Below, in pieces: positions 53,513 through 63,527 of a DNA stretch of 64,000 nt; position 1 is the stretch's first letter; each line of letters opens with the position of its first letter. Where the stretch lies: contig VGVM01000003.1 of the NCBI GenBank assembly GCA_016874035.1, positions 35,322-99,321 of the forward strand, given 5' to 3'. The notes under the pieces were generated by a model. The model saw nothing but the letters and a program-made list of their open reading frames with translations. It was not told the DNA's origin and did no database searches. Source of the DNA: Gemmatimonadota bacterium. GTDB taxonomy: Bacteria; Gemmatimonadota; Gemmatimonadetes; Gemmatimonadales; Gemmatimonadaceae. The position numbers were made by a program, and so were the translations under genes.

Positions 53513-55207
53513 TTATCGCGGCGCCGAATCCGGCGCGGTGCCGGCGCGTCGGCGCGGAGGGCCGGTCACGTCCCACCGCTCGAGCGATGCCCACCACGCG
53601 TCCTGCCTGAGCGTTCCGGTGGACACTCGCGCGGCGGCGCCGGCCACTACCGACGGCTCATACAGCCAGATCGCCGGGGCGTCGGTGATCGCCGCCTGGT
53701 ACGCCACGCGGAACTGCGCGCGGGCACGGGTCCGGTCCCGCTCCTTCAGCGCCGAGTCAACGTTGGCGTCGAACACCGCACTCGAGTACCCGCCGGCGTT
53801 GTACGGACTGCCTGGAGCATATCCCACCGTGCCCCAGGCGCTCTGCGCACCGCTCGGACTCGGCGTCGTGCGCCAGGTGAACATCGCCGCATCGAAGTCG
53901 TGCGCGGAAAGTCGCGCCTGCATGGCCGCGCCATCGAGCAGCTGGATCTGCATGTCCACGCCCTGCTGCTTGAGCTGCTGTTGCATCAGCTCGGCGAGGC
54001 GCGGACGCTCGCGGTTCGTCGCGGCAACCGCCAGCACGAAGCGCAGCGGTGCGCCTGCCCTGGCGCGCATGCCGCCCGTACCACGCCGCCAGCCCGCCGA
54101 GTCGAGCATGGCGCCGGCGGCGGCCGTGTCGAACGGGAGCTGGGAAAGCGTGGTGTCGGCCGACCACTGGGCGCGCACAAAGGGCCCGAGTGCCACCCGA
54201 CCGAGCGAGCCGTACACGCTCTGCACCAGCGTCGCGCGGTCCACCGCCATGGTTACCGCCTGGCGGACGCGCAGGTCGCCGAACACCGGATGCGGAGCGC
54301 TGCCCTTGGGGCGCTTGAAGTTGAACGAAACCACCCCGTACTCGACGCTTCCAGCCGGGATCAGGCGGAGTTCGGGCGACTTTGAAACCTCTGCCGCGTC
54401 GTCAGGGGAAAGGCGTTCGACAAAATCGGCATCACCCGCAATCACCGCCCGTGCGGCGGCGGGGCCGCCCTGGTGGATCGTTACGATCACGCGGTCGAGG
54501 CGGGGACGCCCACGCGCGAAGTTGTCGTTGGCCACGTACTCCGTGCGCTCCCGCGGGACGCGGATAGCCAGCTTGAACGGGCCATTGCCAACCGGCTGCG
54601 CGGCGAACGACGACACGCGGAGCGAGTCGCGATTCACGGCGGCAAGCAGGTGCTCGGGGAGCGGGATCAGGTTGTACACCAGCTGGTGGAACTGGTCCGG
54701 CCGACGCGCCTTGAACCACGCGGTCGCGTGCGTCGAATCCGGAGCCGTGACCGAGTCCACCACGCCGCGAAGATCGGCTCCCGTTGCCGCGCCGACCTTC
54801 GGGTCGGTCGCGAGCTGGAATGCGAACACGACGTCGTTGGCGCGAACGGGCCTGCCGTCATGCCAGGTCGCCCGGGGGTCCAGCGCGAACGTGACCGCCA
54901 TCGAGTCGCCCGACCACGACCACGACGTCGCCAAGCGCGGCACATACCCATAGTCGCCGACCGTGTTCAGCGAGTCGCCGAGATCGGCGAGCTTCTCGAA
55001 CATGATCTCCGTCATGGCACGCGCCTGCGCTTGCGCGCCAACCATTGGGATCATCGCATCGGCGTCGCCGCCCGCGGCAATCACCACGGTTTTTTCGCCG
55101 CCCATGTCCGCGCGGCACGCGAGGGTGGCGCCAGCCAGCAGGGCCATGAACCAACGCGTCGTCCTGTGCCTGGGCGGCAAAGCGGGCCGATCGGTTGTGC
55201 GCGGCAT
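53513..55207 (-). CDS. ABC transporter substrate-binding protein, family 5 (lipoprotein)
   Basis: LLAGATLAC lipobox; RLATSWSWSGDSMAVTFALDPRATWHDGRPVRANDVVFAFQ. Confidence 0.88.
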   Translation of the reverse strand: MPRTTDRPALPPRHRTTRWFMALLAGATLACRADMGGEKTVVIAAGGDADAMIPMVGAQAQARAMTEIMFEKLADLGDSLNTVGDYGYVPRLATSWSWSGDSMAVTFALDPRATWHDGRPVRANDVVFAFQLATDPKVGAATGADLRGVVDSVTAPDSTHATAWFKARRPDQFHQLVYNLIPLPEHLLAAVNRDSLRVSSFAAQPVGNGPFKLAIRVPRERTEYVANDNFARGRPRLDRVIVTIHQGGPAAARAVIAGDADFVERLSPDDAAEVSKSPELRLIPAGSVEYGVVSFNFKRPKGSAPHPVFGDLRVRQAVTMAVDRATLVQSVYGSLGRVALGPFVRAQWSADTTLSQLPFDTAAAGAMLDSAGWRRGTGGMRARAGAPLRFVLAVAATNRERPRLAELMQQQLKQQGVDMQIQLLDGAAMQARLSAHDFDAAMFTWRTTPSPSGAQSAWGTVGYAPGSPYNAGGYSSAVFDANVDSALKERDRTRARAQFRVAYQAAITDAPAIWLYEPSVVAGAAARVSTGTLRQDAWWASLERWDVTGPPRRRAGTAPDSAPR

Positions 55208-55227
55208 CGTGGCCAACGATAACTCGC

Positions 55228-56052
55228 TTATCGGCGCCAAGTCCACTCGGAGTCTGCATACCGCGCCCGGTGGCGCGCCATGAACGGCTCCAGCAGCGCG
55301 AGGTCGAGCGTCTGCAATGCGCCGAAACGGCGGCCCACGCTTGCGGACAACGCTCCTGAGACCGCCTGCGCCCACGGCAGCGCGGGTACCAGGGCCTGCA
55401 ACGTTGCCGCCGGCATCGTGGCGACGCCGCCACCGGTATTCGCCGCAAACGCCGCCAGCCGCGCCTGGCGGTCTTCCACGATGATCGAACCGTGTTGCAG
55501 GGCAATCCCATCGTCCGCACGTTGCGCGCTGGCCACGAGTTTCCGGCCGGCGACCGTCAGCTCGCCTGCGGACGGCTCGGCGAAGCAGGCTGCGCCGTGC
55601 GGCCTGAGCGGCGCGGCGGGGTGAGCGGCCGGCGCCACGCCGACCACGCCAAGGTCGCCGAGCGCATCGGCGAGGATCGTGTTCACGTCATCGAACGCTG
55701 CGCGAAGTCGCGCCCCGCGGGCGAGGGGCGCAACCACGGCGTAGGTGACCTCGCCGTCGTGCATCAGTGCGCGACCGCCGGTTGGGCGCCGCACGACCTC
55801 GCACCCGGCGGCGGCGATCGCCCCGGGGTCGTAACGGCCCACGACGGATTCGTTGCGACCAAACGACACGGTGGGGCGCGACCAGCCGTACACGCGAACA
55901 ACCCCTTCGCCTGACGCACGGCACCAGTCCATCAGTGCCGCGTCAATCGCCATCTGCTCAGTCCCGCTGGCGACCAGGTAGGGAACCGCTCGCCATCCGG
56001 TCGCCGCCAATGGGTGGGTCGCCGCGGCTGGGGTTCGAACGCGGCCGGTCAC
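55228..56052 (-). CDS. Lipoate-protein ligase / octanoyltransferase family protein
   Basis: VRVYGWSRPTVSFGRNESV; VVRRPTGGRALMHDGEVTYAV; GRKLVASAQR. Confidence 0.85.
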   Translation of the reverse strand: MTGRVRTPAAATHPLAATGWRAVPYLVASGTEQMAIDAALMDWCRASGEGVVRVYGWSRPTVSFGRNESVVGRYDPGAIAAAGCEVVRRPTGGRALMHDGEVTYAVVAPLARGARLRAAFDDVNTILADALGDLGVVGVAPAAHPAAPLRPHGAACFAEPSAGELTVAGRKLVASAQRADDGIALQHGSIIVEDRQARLAAFAANTGGGVATMPAATLQALVPALPWAQAVSGALSASVGRRFGALQTLDLALLEPFMARHRARYADSEWTWRR

Positions 56053-56073
56053 GATGCAGCCACCCAGCGGCGC

Positions 56074-56253
56074 CTACCGCGTAAGTGCGTAATAGATGAC
56101 GTACAGCCAGCTCATGAAGCCCTGCACGATCGCCCAGAACAGCGAGTGGTGTTCGCTCCAGGAGATCGTGATGGCCAGCGCACTGCCGAACCCAATCCCG
56201 GCGCGGGCCGCGCCACCTGCCGACACCACCCGGACCCGTTCACCGTTGCTCAT
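56074..56253 (-). CDS. Small (59 aa) membrane protein, absent from the supplied ORF track
   Basis: MSNGERVRVVSAGGAARAGIGFGSALAITISWSEHHSLFWAIVQGFMSWLYVIYYALTR*; two hydrophobic segments. Confidence 0.65.
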   Translation of the reverse strand: MSNGERVRVVSAGGAARAGIGFGSALAITISWSEHHSLFWAIVQGFMSWLYVIYYALTR

Positions 56254-56314
56254 AGGGAGAATGTAGCCTCGCGTTGAGGTAGTTTTCCGGTTCCACCGTC
56301 ATCACCTGACTCCC

Positions 56315-59176
56315 GTGCCCGCCATCTCCGCTCCCGACACCTTCGTCTCGCGCCACCTCGGCCCCAGCGACGCTGACGTTCGCGCCATGCTGGACACCCT
56401 CGGTTACGCGTCGCTCGATGCCTTGATTGAGTCTACGGTCCCGCCGAATATCCGGTTTCGGCGCGCGCTGGCGCTCCCGGCGGCGACCTCCGAACAAGAG
56501 GCGCTGGCCGAGTTCCGCGCGATGATGAGCGGCAACGAGGTGTGGCGAAACTTCATCGGGATGGGCTACTACGCGACGCACACGCCGCCCGTCATCCAGC
56601 GCAACATCCTGGAGAATCCCGGCTGGTACACCGCGTACACCCCGTACCAGGCGGAGATTGCGCAGGGGCGACTCGAGGCGCTGCTGAACTTCCAGACACT
56701 CGTGACCGACCTCACGGGTTTGCCGATGGCGAGCGCCTCGCTGCTCGACGAAGCCACGGCGGCCGCGGAGGCAATGCAGCTCGTGCACGCGGCGGTGAAC
56801 GGACGCGACACGTTCATTATTGCGGACGATTGCCACCCGCACACGATAGACGTCGTGCAAGCGCGTGGTGCCGCGCGCGGGATCACCGTGCTCGTGCAGC
56901 CGGCGGCGGCGCTCGCGCCCGATGCCAAGACGTGCGGCGTGCTGTTGCAGTACCCGAATACGATGGGCGGCATCGCGGACCTGCGCGCGGTGGCCGAGCG
57001 CGTGCACGCCGCCGGCGCACTCGTGGTTGCCGCGACGGACCTGCTCGCCCTCACCGTCCTTGCGCCGCCGGGTGAATGGGGCGCGGATGTTGCGGTCGGC
57101 TGCGCCCAGCGCTTCGGCGTGCCGATGGGGTACGGCGGCCCGCACGCGGCGTTCTTCGCCACGCGCGACGAGTACAAGCGGCACATGCCGGGCCGCATCA
57201 TCGGTGTCTCGAAGGACTCGAACGGCCGCATGGCGCTCCGCATGGCGCTCGGGACGCGCGAGCAGCACATCCGCCGCGAGAAGGCGACGAGCAACATCTG
57301 CACCGCGCAGGTCCTGCTCGCGGTGATGAGTGGCATGTACGCCGTGTTCCATGGTCCGGATGGCCTGGTGCGCATCGCACAGCGAGCCCATCACCTCGCG
57401 GAGACCTTCGCGCAAGGTGCGCGCGATCTCGGCCACACGGTTGCGCACGATGATTTCTTCGACACCGTGCAGGTCAGGCTCAAGGCGGGCACGACGGTTG
57501 CCGCGGTCCGCACGGCGGCCGAGGCGCGCAAGCTGAACCTCCGTTACTTCGCGGACGGCTCGATTGGCGTGTCGTTCGGCGAAACGCACGGCGCCGCCGA
57601 CGTGGACGACCTGCTCGCATGCCTCGGCGCATCCAAGCCGATGGCCGCGGCGACGGCCGCGAAGGTGGATGCGCGGTTCGACGAACGGTTCGCGCGCACG
57701 AGCGCGTTCTGCACGCACCCGGTGTTCCACTCGCATCATTCGGAGTCGGCGTTCCAGCGCTACGTGCGTCGGCTCGAGTCGCGCGACCTGTCGCTCGTGC
57801 ACTCGATGATCGCCCTGGGTTCGTGCACGATGAAGCTCAATGCTGCCGCCGAGATGTTCCCGGTGACCTGGCCGGAAGTCGGCGGGCTGCATCCCTTCGC
57901 GCCGCGTGAACAGGCCAAGGGGTACCGCGTGATGTTCGAGCGGCTCGAGTCGGCTCTCGCGGAAATCACGGGGTTCCATGCGGTCTCGCTGCAGCCGAAC
58001 GCAGGGTCGCAGGGCGAATACGCCGGACTCCTTGTCATTCGCGCGTACCATCAGGCACGCGGGCAGGGGCACCGCACGATCTGCCTGATCCCGCAGTCGG
58101 CGCACGGCACCAATCCCGCGAGCGCCGTCATGGCGGGCATGCAGGTGGTCGTCGTAAAGACCGATGCGATGGGCAACATTGACGTCGCGGACCTCAAGGC
58201 AAAGGCGGCGCAGCACGGCGCCAACCTCGGCGCCCTGATGGTCACGTATCCGTCCACGCACGGCGTGTTCGAGGAAGCGATCACCGACATCACCGCGATC
58301 ATTCACGAGCACGGCGGGCAGGTGTACCTCGACGGCGCGAACATGAATGCCATGGTCGGGCTTTGCCGTCCCGGCGACATCGGCGCCGACGTGTGCCACC
58401 TGAACCTGCACAAGACGTTCTGCATCCCGCACGGGGGCGGCGGTCCGGGCATGGGGCCGATCGGCGTGGCGAAGCACCTCGCGCCGTTCCTGCCGGGCCA
58501 CGCGGTCGTGAAGACCGGCGGCGAGCAGGCGATCGGCGCGATCAGCGCTGCGCCGTGGGGCAGCGCGAGCATCCTGCCCATCTCGATGATGTACATCATC
58601 ATGATGGGCGGCGAAGGGCTCACGCTCGCGACCAAGTACGCGATCCTCAACGCCAACTACGTGGCCCGGCGCCTCGAGCCGCACTATCCCGTGCTGTACA
58701 AGGGCAAGCAAGGCACGGTCGCGCACGAGTGCATCGTGGATCCGCGCCCGCTCAAGCAGTCGGCGGGCGTCGAGGTCGAGGACATCGCGAAGCGGCTGAT
58801 GGACTATGGGTTCCACGCGCCGACGGTCTCATTCCCCGTCGCGGGCACCCTGATGATCGAGCCGACGGAAAGCGAGCCGAAGGAGGAACTCGACCGGTTC
58901 TGCGATGCGCTGATCGCGATCCGGGAGGAAGCGCGCGAAGTGGAGTCCGGCGTCTATCCGCGCGACGACAACCCGCTCGTGCATGCGCCGCACACGCTCG
59001 AGGTGACGCTCAGCGATGCGTGGTCACGCGCCTACTCGCGCGAGAAGGCCGCGTTCCCGTTGTCGTGGGTGCGGAGCCGGAAGTTCTGGCCGGCCGTCGG
59101 TCGCGTGGACAACGCGTTCGGCGACCGGAACCTGGTGTGCGCGTGCCCGCCGATCGAGCTCTATGCGCAGGGATAG
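56315..59176 (+). CDS. gcvP: Glycine dehydrogenase (decarboxylating), P-protein, single chain
   Basis: [59 protein letters not shown]. Confidence 0.96.
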   Translation: MPAISAPDTFVSRHLGPSDADVRAMLDTLGYASLDALIESTVPPNIRFRRALALPAATSEQEALAEFRAMMSGNEVWRNFIGMGYYATHTPPVIQRNILENPGWYTAYTPYQAEIAQGRLEALLNFQTLVTDLTGLPMASASLLDEATAAAEAMQLVHAAVNGRDTFIIADDCHPHTIDVVQARGAARGITVLVQPAAALAPDAKTCGVLLQYPNTMGGIADLRAVAERVHAAGALVVAATDLLALTVLAPPGEWGADVAVGCAQRFGVPMGYGGPHAAFFATRDEYKRHMPGRIIGVSKDSNGRMALRMALGTREQHIRREKATSNICTAQVLLAVMSGMYAVFHGPDGLVRIAQRAHHLAETFAQGARDLGHTVAHDDFFDTVQVRLKAGTTVAAVRTAAEARKLNLRYFADGSIGVSFGETHGAADVDDLLACLGASKPMAAATAAKVDARFDERFARTSAFCTHPVFHSHHSESAFQRYVRRLESRDLSLVHSMIALGSCTMKLNAAAEMFPVTWPEVGGLHPFAPREQAKGYRVMFERLESALAEITGFHAVSLQPNAGSQGEYAGLLVIRAYHQARGQGHRTICLIPQSAHGTNPASAVMAGMQVVVVKTDAMGNIDVADLKAKAAQHGANLGALMVTYPSTHGVFEEAITDITAIIHEHGGQVYLDGANMNAMVGLCRPGDIGADVCHLNLHKTFCIPHGGGGPGMGPIGVAKHLAPFLPGHAVVKTGGEQAIGAISAAPWGSASILPISMMYIIMMGGEGLTLATKYAILNANYVARRLEPHYPVLYKGKQGTVAHECIVDPRPLKQSAGVEVEDIAKRLMDYGFHAPTVSFPVAGTLMIEPTESEPKEELDRFCDALIAIREEAREVESGVYPRDDNPLVHAPHTLEVTLSDAWSRAYSREKAAFPLSWVRSRKFWPAVGRVDNAFGDRNLVCACPPIELYAQG

Positions 59177-59204
59177 CTCGCTGAAACGGCGAGTGGTGGG
59201 TCTT

Positions 59205-59285
59205 CGGTGATCGGTGGTCAGTTGTGGTGACCACAGCCGATCACCGACCACCGATCACCGGCCACCCACAACTCGTCGTAGTAGT
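59205..59285. repeat. GGT/ACC-rich palindromic element between convergent gcvP and gcvH
   Basis: 15-bp perfect inverted repeat CGGTGATCGGTGGTC (59205-59219) / GACCACCGATCACCG (59246-59260), inner palindrome TGTGGTGACCACA, direct repeat CCGATCACCGRCCA. Confidence 0.85.
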
Positions 59286-59287
59286 TG

Positions 59288-59677
59288 CTACTTCCCGCCC
59301 AGGTGCGCCCCGTACGCCTTCGCGTCCATCAGCGCCGCCACGTCCGCCTCACTGCTGACCTTGAGCTTGATCATCCAGCCGTCGCCGTACGTGTCGCGGT
59401 TCACGACGGCCGGGTCGCCCTCCAGCGCGCCGTTCACCTCGACGACTTCGCCGGCAACCGGGCAGTAGAGGTCGCTGACGGCCTTCACGGCCTCAACGGT
59501 GCCGAACGTGTCGTGCGCGCCGAACTTCTGGCCCGGCTTCGGCAGTTCGAGGAAGACGATGTCTCCCAACTCGCCCTGCGCGTAGTCGGTGATACCGACA
59601 TAGTACGCGCCGCCACCGGCGGACTTGAGGTATTCGTGGTCGGCGGTGTAGCGGAGGTCAGCGGGGATGTTGGACAT
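59288..59677 (-). CDS. gcvH: Glycine cleavage system H protein
   Basis: VGITDYAQGELGDIVFLELPKPG; lipoyl site GTVEAVKAVSDLYCPVAGEV. Confidence 0.95.
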   Translation of the reverse strand: MSNIPADLRYTADHEYLKSAGGGAYYVGITDYAQGELGDIVFLELPKPGQKFGAHDTFGTVEAVKAVSDLYCPVAGEVVEVNGALEGDPAVVNRDTYGDGWMIKLKVSSEADVAALMDAKAYGAHLGGK

Positions 59678-59709
59678 GGCGCCAATGTTAGGGCGCGCAC
59701 CCCGCCTTC

Positions 59710-60423
59710 TCAAGGCGAGCGGTTACTCGCCCGGTCAACCAGTGCGCGCCAAAGCGCCTCGACCTGGCCGTCGAGCGCCCCGATGGCCCCGTCGTTGGCG
59801 ATCACATAGTCCGCCGCGGCGCGCTTGGCCGACGCGTCGGCCTGCGCGGCCATCATGGCCCGCGCTTCGGCGTCCGGGATCAGGCGGTCCGCCGTCAGCC
59901 GGCCGAGGCGGACGGCCTCGGGCGCGTCCACCACGATTACGGCGTCGAACTCCCCCTGCAGCCCGGTCTCGAACAACAGCGGGATGTCGGACACCACGAC
60001 CTGCGCCCCCGCTGCGGCCGCCGCGGCGCTGAGCTCAGCGCGCCGTCGCTGCACGATCGGGTGGATGATCGCTTCGAGCGCGGTGCGCGCGGCTGAATCC
60101 TCGAACACGAGGCGTCGCAACGCGGCGCGGTCGAGTGAGCCGTCCTGCGCAACGATCGCGCGGCCGAAACGCGCGACGACCGCCGCCAGCCCCGGTGTGC
60201 CGGGCGCCACGGCCTCCCGCGCAAGCGCATCCGCGTCAATCACGGTCGCCCCGCGCCGGGCCAGGAGCGCGGCGACGGTGCTCTTGCCGCTCGCAATGTT
60301 GCCGGTCAGCGCAACGTGTAGCAGGGGAGTACCCGGGTTCGGAGGGCGTGGACGAAACGCGGTGCCAGCCAGACGGGTATTACGTTTACCCGTGGAAGCC
60401 CCGTCCGACAGTCCCATTCGCAT
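59710..60423 (-). CDS. coaE: Dephospho-CoA kinase (start uncertain, probably within 60320-60340)
   Basis: ALTGNIASGKSTVAALLARRGATVIDADALARE; IPLLFETGLQ. Confidence 0.88.
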   Translation of the reverse strand: MRMGLSDGASTGKRNTRLAGTAFRPRPPNPGTPLLHVALTGNIASGKSTVAALLARRGATVIDADALAREAVAPGTPGLAAVVARFGRAIVAQDGSLDRAALRRLVFEDSAARTALEAIIHPIVQRRRAELSAAAAAAGAQVVVSDIPLLFETGLQGEFDAVIVVDAPEAVRLGRLTADRLIPDAEARAMMAAQADASAKRAAADYVIANDGAIGALDGQVEALWRALVDRASNRSP

Positions 60424-60982
60424 ACGCCGACCCGGTTACACGATCATCGAGCTTGCGGTCACGCTTGCCATCGCGGCGATCGTGACGGCGATGGCGCTGC
60501 CGGCCGTGGATTTCAACCGCCTGCGCATGGACGCCAGTTCCCGGTTCGTCCAGAACCGCCTGATCTGGGCCCAGTCGCGCGCGATCCAGAAGAACATGCA
60601 GCTGGTGGTTGAGATGTACTACGACCGCTCGCAGTTCCGGATCGTCGAGGATGCGGACGCCAGTGGGACGTACACGAACGGCGAGACGGCGCACTGGACC
60701 ACGCTGCCGGAATCCATGAAGTTCGCGACGCCGCCGACGACGATCGACGGTTCGACGGCGTACTACGCGACCGGAGCCGGCATCACGAAGAACGGCGCCG
60801 AGGAATACCCCGCACTCATCTTCTATGCGAACGGCTCTTCGAGCGGCGATGCCGTGATCTACCTCGGCAGCCCTCGGTGCGCGACCGAGGACAATCGCGC
60901 GATCAAGGTCACCGGGTCGACGTCGAAGATGTCGTTCTACCGGATGGGGGCAAACGGTACCTGGGGCCTCAGCGAACTGTAG
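60392..60982 (+). CDS. Type IV pilus / type II secretion minor pseudopilin (GspH/FimT-like)
   Basis: Prepilin motif PGYTIIELAVTLAIAAIVTAMALP; GTG start. Confidence 0.85.
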   Translation: MEAPSDSPIRIRRPGYTIIELAVTLAIAAIVTAMALPAVDFNRLRMDASSRFVQNRLIWAQSRAIQKNMQLVVEMYYDRSQFRIVEDADASGTYTNGETAHWTTLPESMKFATPPTTIDGSTAYYATGAGITKNGAEEYPALIFYANGSSSGDAVIYLGSPRCATEDNRAIKVTGSTSKMSFYRMGANGTWGLSEL

Positions 60983-61000
60983 GTCCGCCGCCGGCGCGCG

Positions 61001-61768
61001 CTACGCGCGTCCGACCGATTTCAGGAACTCCGACACGACGAACCCCGCGCCGCCACGGGTGCGGATCTCCTGCGGCGTCGCGCTGAGGTAGCGCTGGCAG
61101 GTGTTCCGGAACGCACTGCCGGACGGAAAGTCGAGGGCCCGCGCAGCGCTGTCCGCACTCCGGTTGGCGTCCTCGAGCATCCGCGCGGCGACGACCAGGC
61201 GTCCCCAGGTGATCAGCTTCTGCGGGGCGGGGAAGCGATCGTGCTCCAGCCGCGTCAGCAGCGTGCGCTTCGAGACGTTGAGGATCTCGGCGAGCCGGTG
61301 AGACGTGAGTCGCAGGTGGGCCCGGGTGATCGAGACCAGCACGGCGTCGCGGGAGACGGCATTGATCGTGCCGAGCCGACCACGCAGGAGCGTGGCCACG
61401 CCGCGGGCTTCGGCCTGGCCGAGGACGCTCTTGAGCTGCAAGGGCGAGTCGTCCTGGTCCACGATGATCAGGCCGTCGAAGCCCGCGCGCCCGGCATCGA
61501 ACAGGTCCCGCACGCGGCCGGAGTGAAAGCTCACGTAGGCGACCAGCGTAATGCGGGCGAATCGGAGCTTAAGCTGGCGGACGCGGTCGAAGTTGGCGCG
61601 CCCATCGGCGAAGAGGTCGATCGCGGCCAGGTGCACGGCCTCGTCCTCGCAGGCGCGCATCACCTCCTCCCATGAATGACAGGGCACGACCGTGTGCTGG
61701 CCGCTCACGGCCTGCACCACGCGCAGGAGGCAGCGTTCTTCGGGAAGCAGTGTGGCGATTACGCCCAT
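61001..61768 (-). CDS. AraC-type HTH regulator with divergent N-terminal receiver-like domain
   Basis: C-terminal LAEILNVSKRTLLTRLE...ARALDFPSGSAFRNTCQRYLSATPQEIRTRGG. Confidence 0.7.
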   Translation of the reverse strand: MGVIATLLPEERCLLRVVQAVSGQHTVVPCHSWEEVMRACEDEAVHLAAIDLFADGRANFDRVRQLKLRFARITLVAYVSFHSGRVRDLFDAGRAGFDGLIIVDQDDSPLQLKSVLGQAEARGVATLLRGRLGTINAVSRDAVLVSITRAHLRLTSHRLAEILNVSKRTLLTRLEHDRFPAPQKLITWGRLVVAARMLEDANRSADSAARALDFPSGSAFRNTCQRYLSATPQEIRTRGGAGFVVSEFLKSVGRA

Positions 61769-61857
61769 GGCGGCAACGCTCTCAGATCGTGACGATCGGC
61801 TGACGCTCGGGCCCGCCTACGGGACACGGGCCAGACCGTCACACCTGATGTAATTCC

Positions 61858-61870
61858 ATCACAATGTGAT
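61858..61870. promoter_or_regulatory. 13-bp palindrome ATCACA-A-TGTGAT in the regulator/pilin divergent spacer
   Basis: Read directly between regulator start (61768) and prepilin start (61948). Confidence 0.5.
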
Positions 61871-61947
61871 AGCAATGGCGCGCGCCGAGACGATTTGCCG
61901 GTGGCGCCGGGATGTGCAATCGCCGACACTATCTATATGGTTGCACC

Positions 61948-62379
61948 ATGACGCCGCCGATTCCCGCTCGCCCGCCAATTCGCCGCCCGCCTCGCGTGCG
62001 TCGTGGTATGACGCTGGTCGAGGTCATCCTGGCGATCGTGATCCTGAGCGGGACGATGCTCGGGCTCGGCAACTTCGCGCGCAAGTTCCAGAGCGCGAAC
62101 TCGGGTTCGACGAGCAAGACCCTGGCGAGCGACCTGGCCGCCTCCCGCGTGGCCGAGATCGAGGCGTACCGCGCGTACAACGGCATCGTCTCGACCTACA
62201 ACGGCGTGGCCGAGTCGTTGACCACCGGCGTGTACGCGGGTTTCACGCGCAGCACCGCCGCGGTGCGCTGTTCGGGCTGCCCGAGCGCGACGACCGACTA
62301 CATCACCGTGACGGTCTCGGTGACCGGCAACGACCTCACGTCCGCCGTCACGAAAACGGTGGTCATCGCGGCGTTCTGA
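61948..62379 (+). CDS. PilV-type prepilin
   Basis: Prepilin motif RRGMTLVEVILAIVILSGTML. Confidence 0.8.
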   Translation: MTPPIPARPPIRRPPRVRRGMTLVEVILAIVILSGTMLGLGNFARKFQSANSGSTSKTLASDLAASRVAEIEAYRAYNGIVSTYNGVAESLTTGVYAGFTRSTAAVRCSGCPSATTDYITVTVSVTGNDLTSAVTKTVVIAAF

Positions 62380-63527
62380 TGATCCGGACGAACAGGGTCT
62401 TGGCGACCAGGCGGCGGGGCGGCTTCACGCTGCTCGAAATGATGATCGCCGTGACGCTCACGATGCTGGTCTTCGCGATCACGGTGCCGTTCTTCCGGGC
62501 GCAAGCCAGGGCCGTCGGTTCCGGTGCGGGACGGCTCGACGCCCTCCAGAATGCGCGCTATGCCTTGGGGGTCATCGACCGCGAACTGCGCGCGGCGGGT
62601 GGCGTGTTCGGGCAGCCGACGATCGTGCAGGCCTCGAAGCTCGCGCTCACGTTCAACCAGAACCTGTACACGCGATCGCAATCCACCGATCCCAATGCGA
62701 CCTCGTTGACGACGACGCTGGACACGCTGACCACCGAAAGTTTCCAGGTCGGCAGCGCCCGGGCGCTGCCGCTCGTCGTGAAGACGTACCCCACGGCGAC
62801 CTACACCGACTCCAACGGCAACCGGTCGCCGGTCGAGACCATCGCCTTCTTCCTGCGGGCGGACGCGACGTCCGGGCGAAATGACATCTACTCGCTCTAC
62901 CGTCGCGTGAACGCGAAGGACAGCTCGCTGGTGACGACCAACCTCTGGATCCCGGCGGACACGGGATATTTCTTCCGGTATTACCGTATGTCCGCATCGG
63001 GCGCTGTGTCGTTGATCAACGCGGATTCGCTACCGCTCTACTGGGACGATGCCGTTCGCACGGTGGACTCGGTCGCAGTCGTCGAGATGCGCGCCGCCGG
63101 GTGGACCTACGTCGCGCGGGACAACGAGAACGTCTTCCGGACGGTGTATCAACGCACCCAGCTCAACAACGCGGGCCGCCTGTTCGCGGCGACCTGCGGC
63201 GATGCCCCTGCGGCGCCGAGCAGCGTCACCGCGACCGTCACGAACAACTCGGGCGGAAGTCCGGTGCAGGTCGCGATCGCGTGGACGGGTTCGACCGACG
63301 ACAACGCGGGCGACAGCGATGTGCGTTCGTATGCCGTTGCGCGGCGGGCGTCGTCCGGGACGACGTGGTACACGGTGGGCAACGCGCCGGCGCGGGGCGG
63401 CGGATCGTACAGCTTCACCGACTATTCCCTGGTGGCGGGCTCGTGGATCTATGCGGTGAAGGCCCTCGACTGCGGCCCCAACTGGTCAACGGCGGCCGAG
63501 ATCTCGTCGGCGGTGGTGATCCCGTGA
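62379..63527 (+). CDS. PilW-type prepilin with C-terminal Fn3-like extension
   Basis: GGFTLLEMMIAVTLTMLVFAITVP; C-terminal PSSVTATVTNN...VAIAWTGSTDD...VRSYAVARRASSGTTWYTVG. Confidence 0.8.
   Translation: MIRTNRVLATRRRGGFTLLEMMIAVTLTMLVFAITVPFFRAQARAVGSGAGRLDALQNARYALGVIDRELRAAGGVFGQPTIVQASKLALTFNQNLYTRSQSTDPNATSLTTTLDTLTTESFQVGSARALPLVVKTYPTATYTDSNGNRSPVETIAFFLRADATSGRNDIYSLYRRVNAKDSSLVTTNLWIPADTGYFFRYYRMSASGAVSLINADSLPLYWDDAVRTVDSVAVVEMRAAGWTYVARDNENVFRTVYQRTQLNNAGRLFAATCGDAPAAPSSVTATVTNNSGGSPVQVAIAWTGSTDDNAGDSDVRSYAVARRASSGTTWYTVGNAPARGGGSYSFTDYSLVAGSWIYAVKALDCGPNWSTAAEISSAVVIP

Noticed and set aside
49997-55207. Oligopeptide ABC operon with overlapping genes
   Set aside because: Ordinary Dpp/Opp organisation; nothing unusual beyond tight coupling.
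56240-58816. 858-aa minus-strand ORF opposite gcvP
   Set aside because: Arg/His/Val-rich antisense frame caused by high GC and codon-position bias; gcvP is unambiguous on plus.
59205-59285. Possible CRISPR-like repeats in the gcvP-gcvH gap
   Set aside because: Only two short direct repeats within a palindrome; no spacer array and no cas genes.
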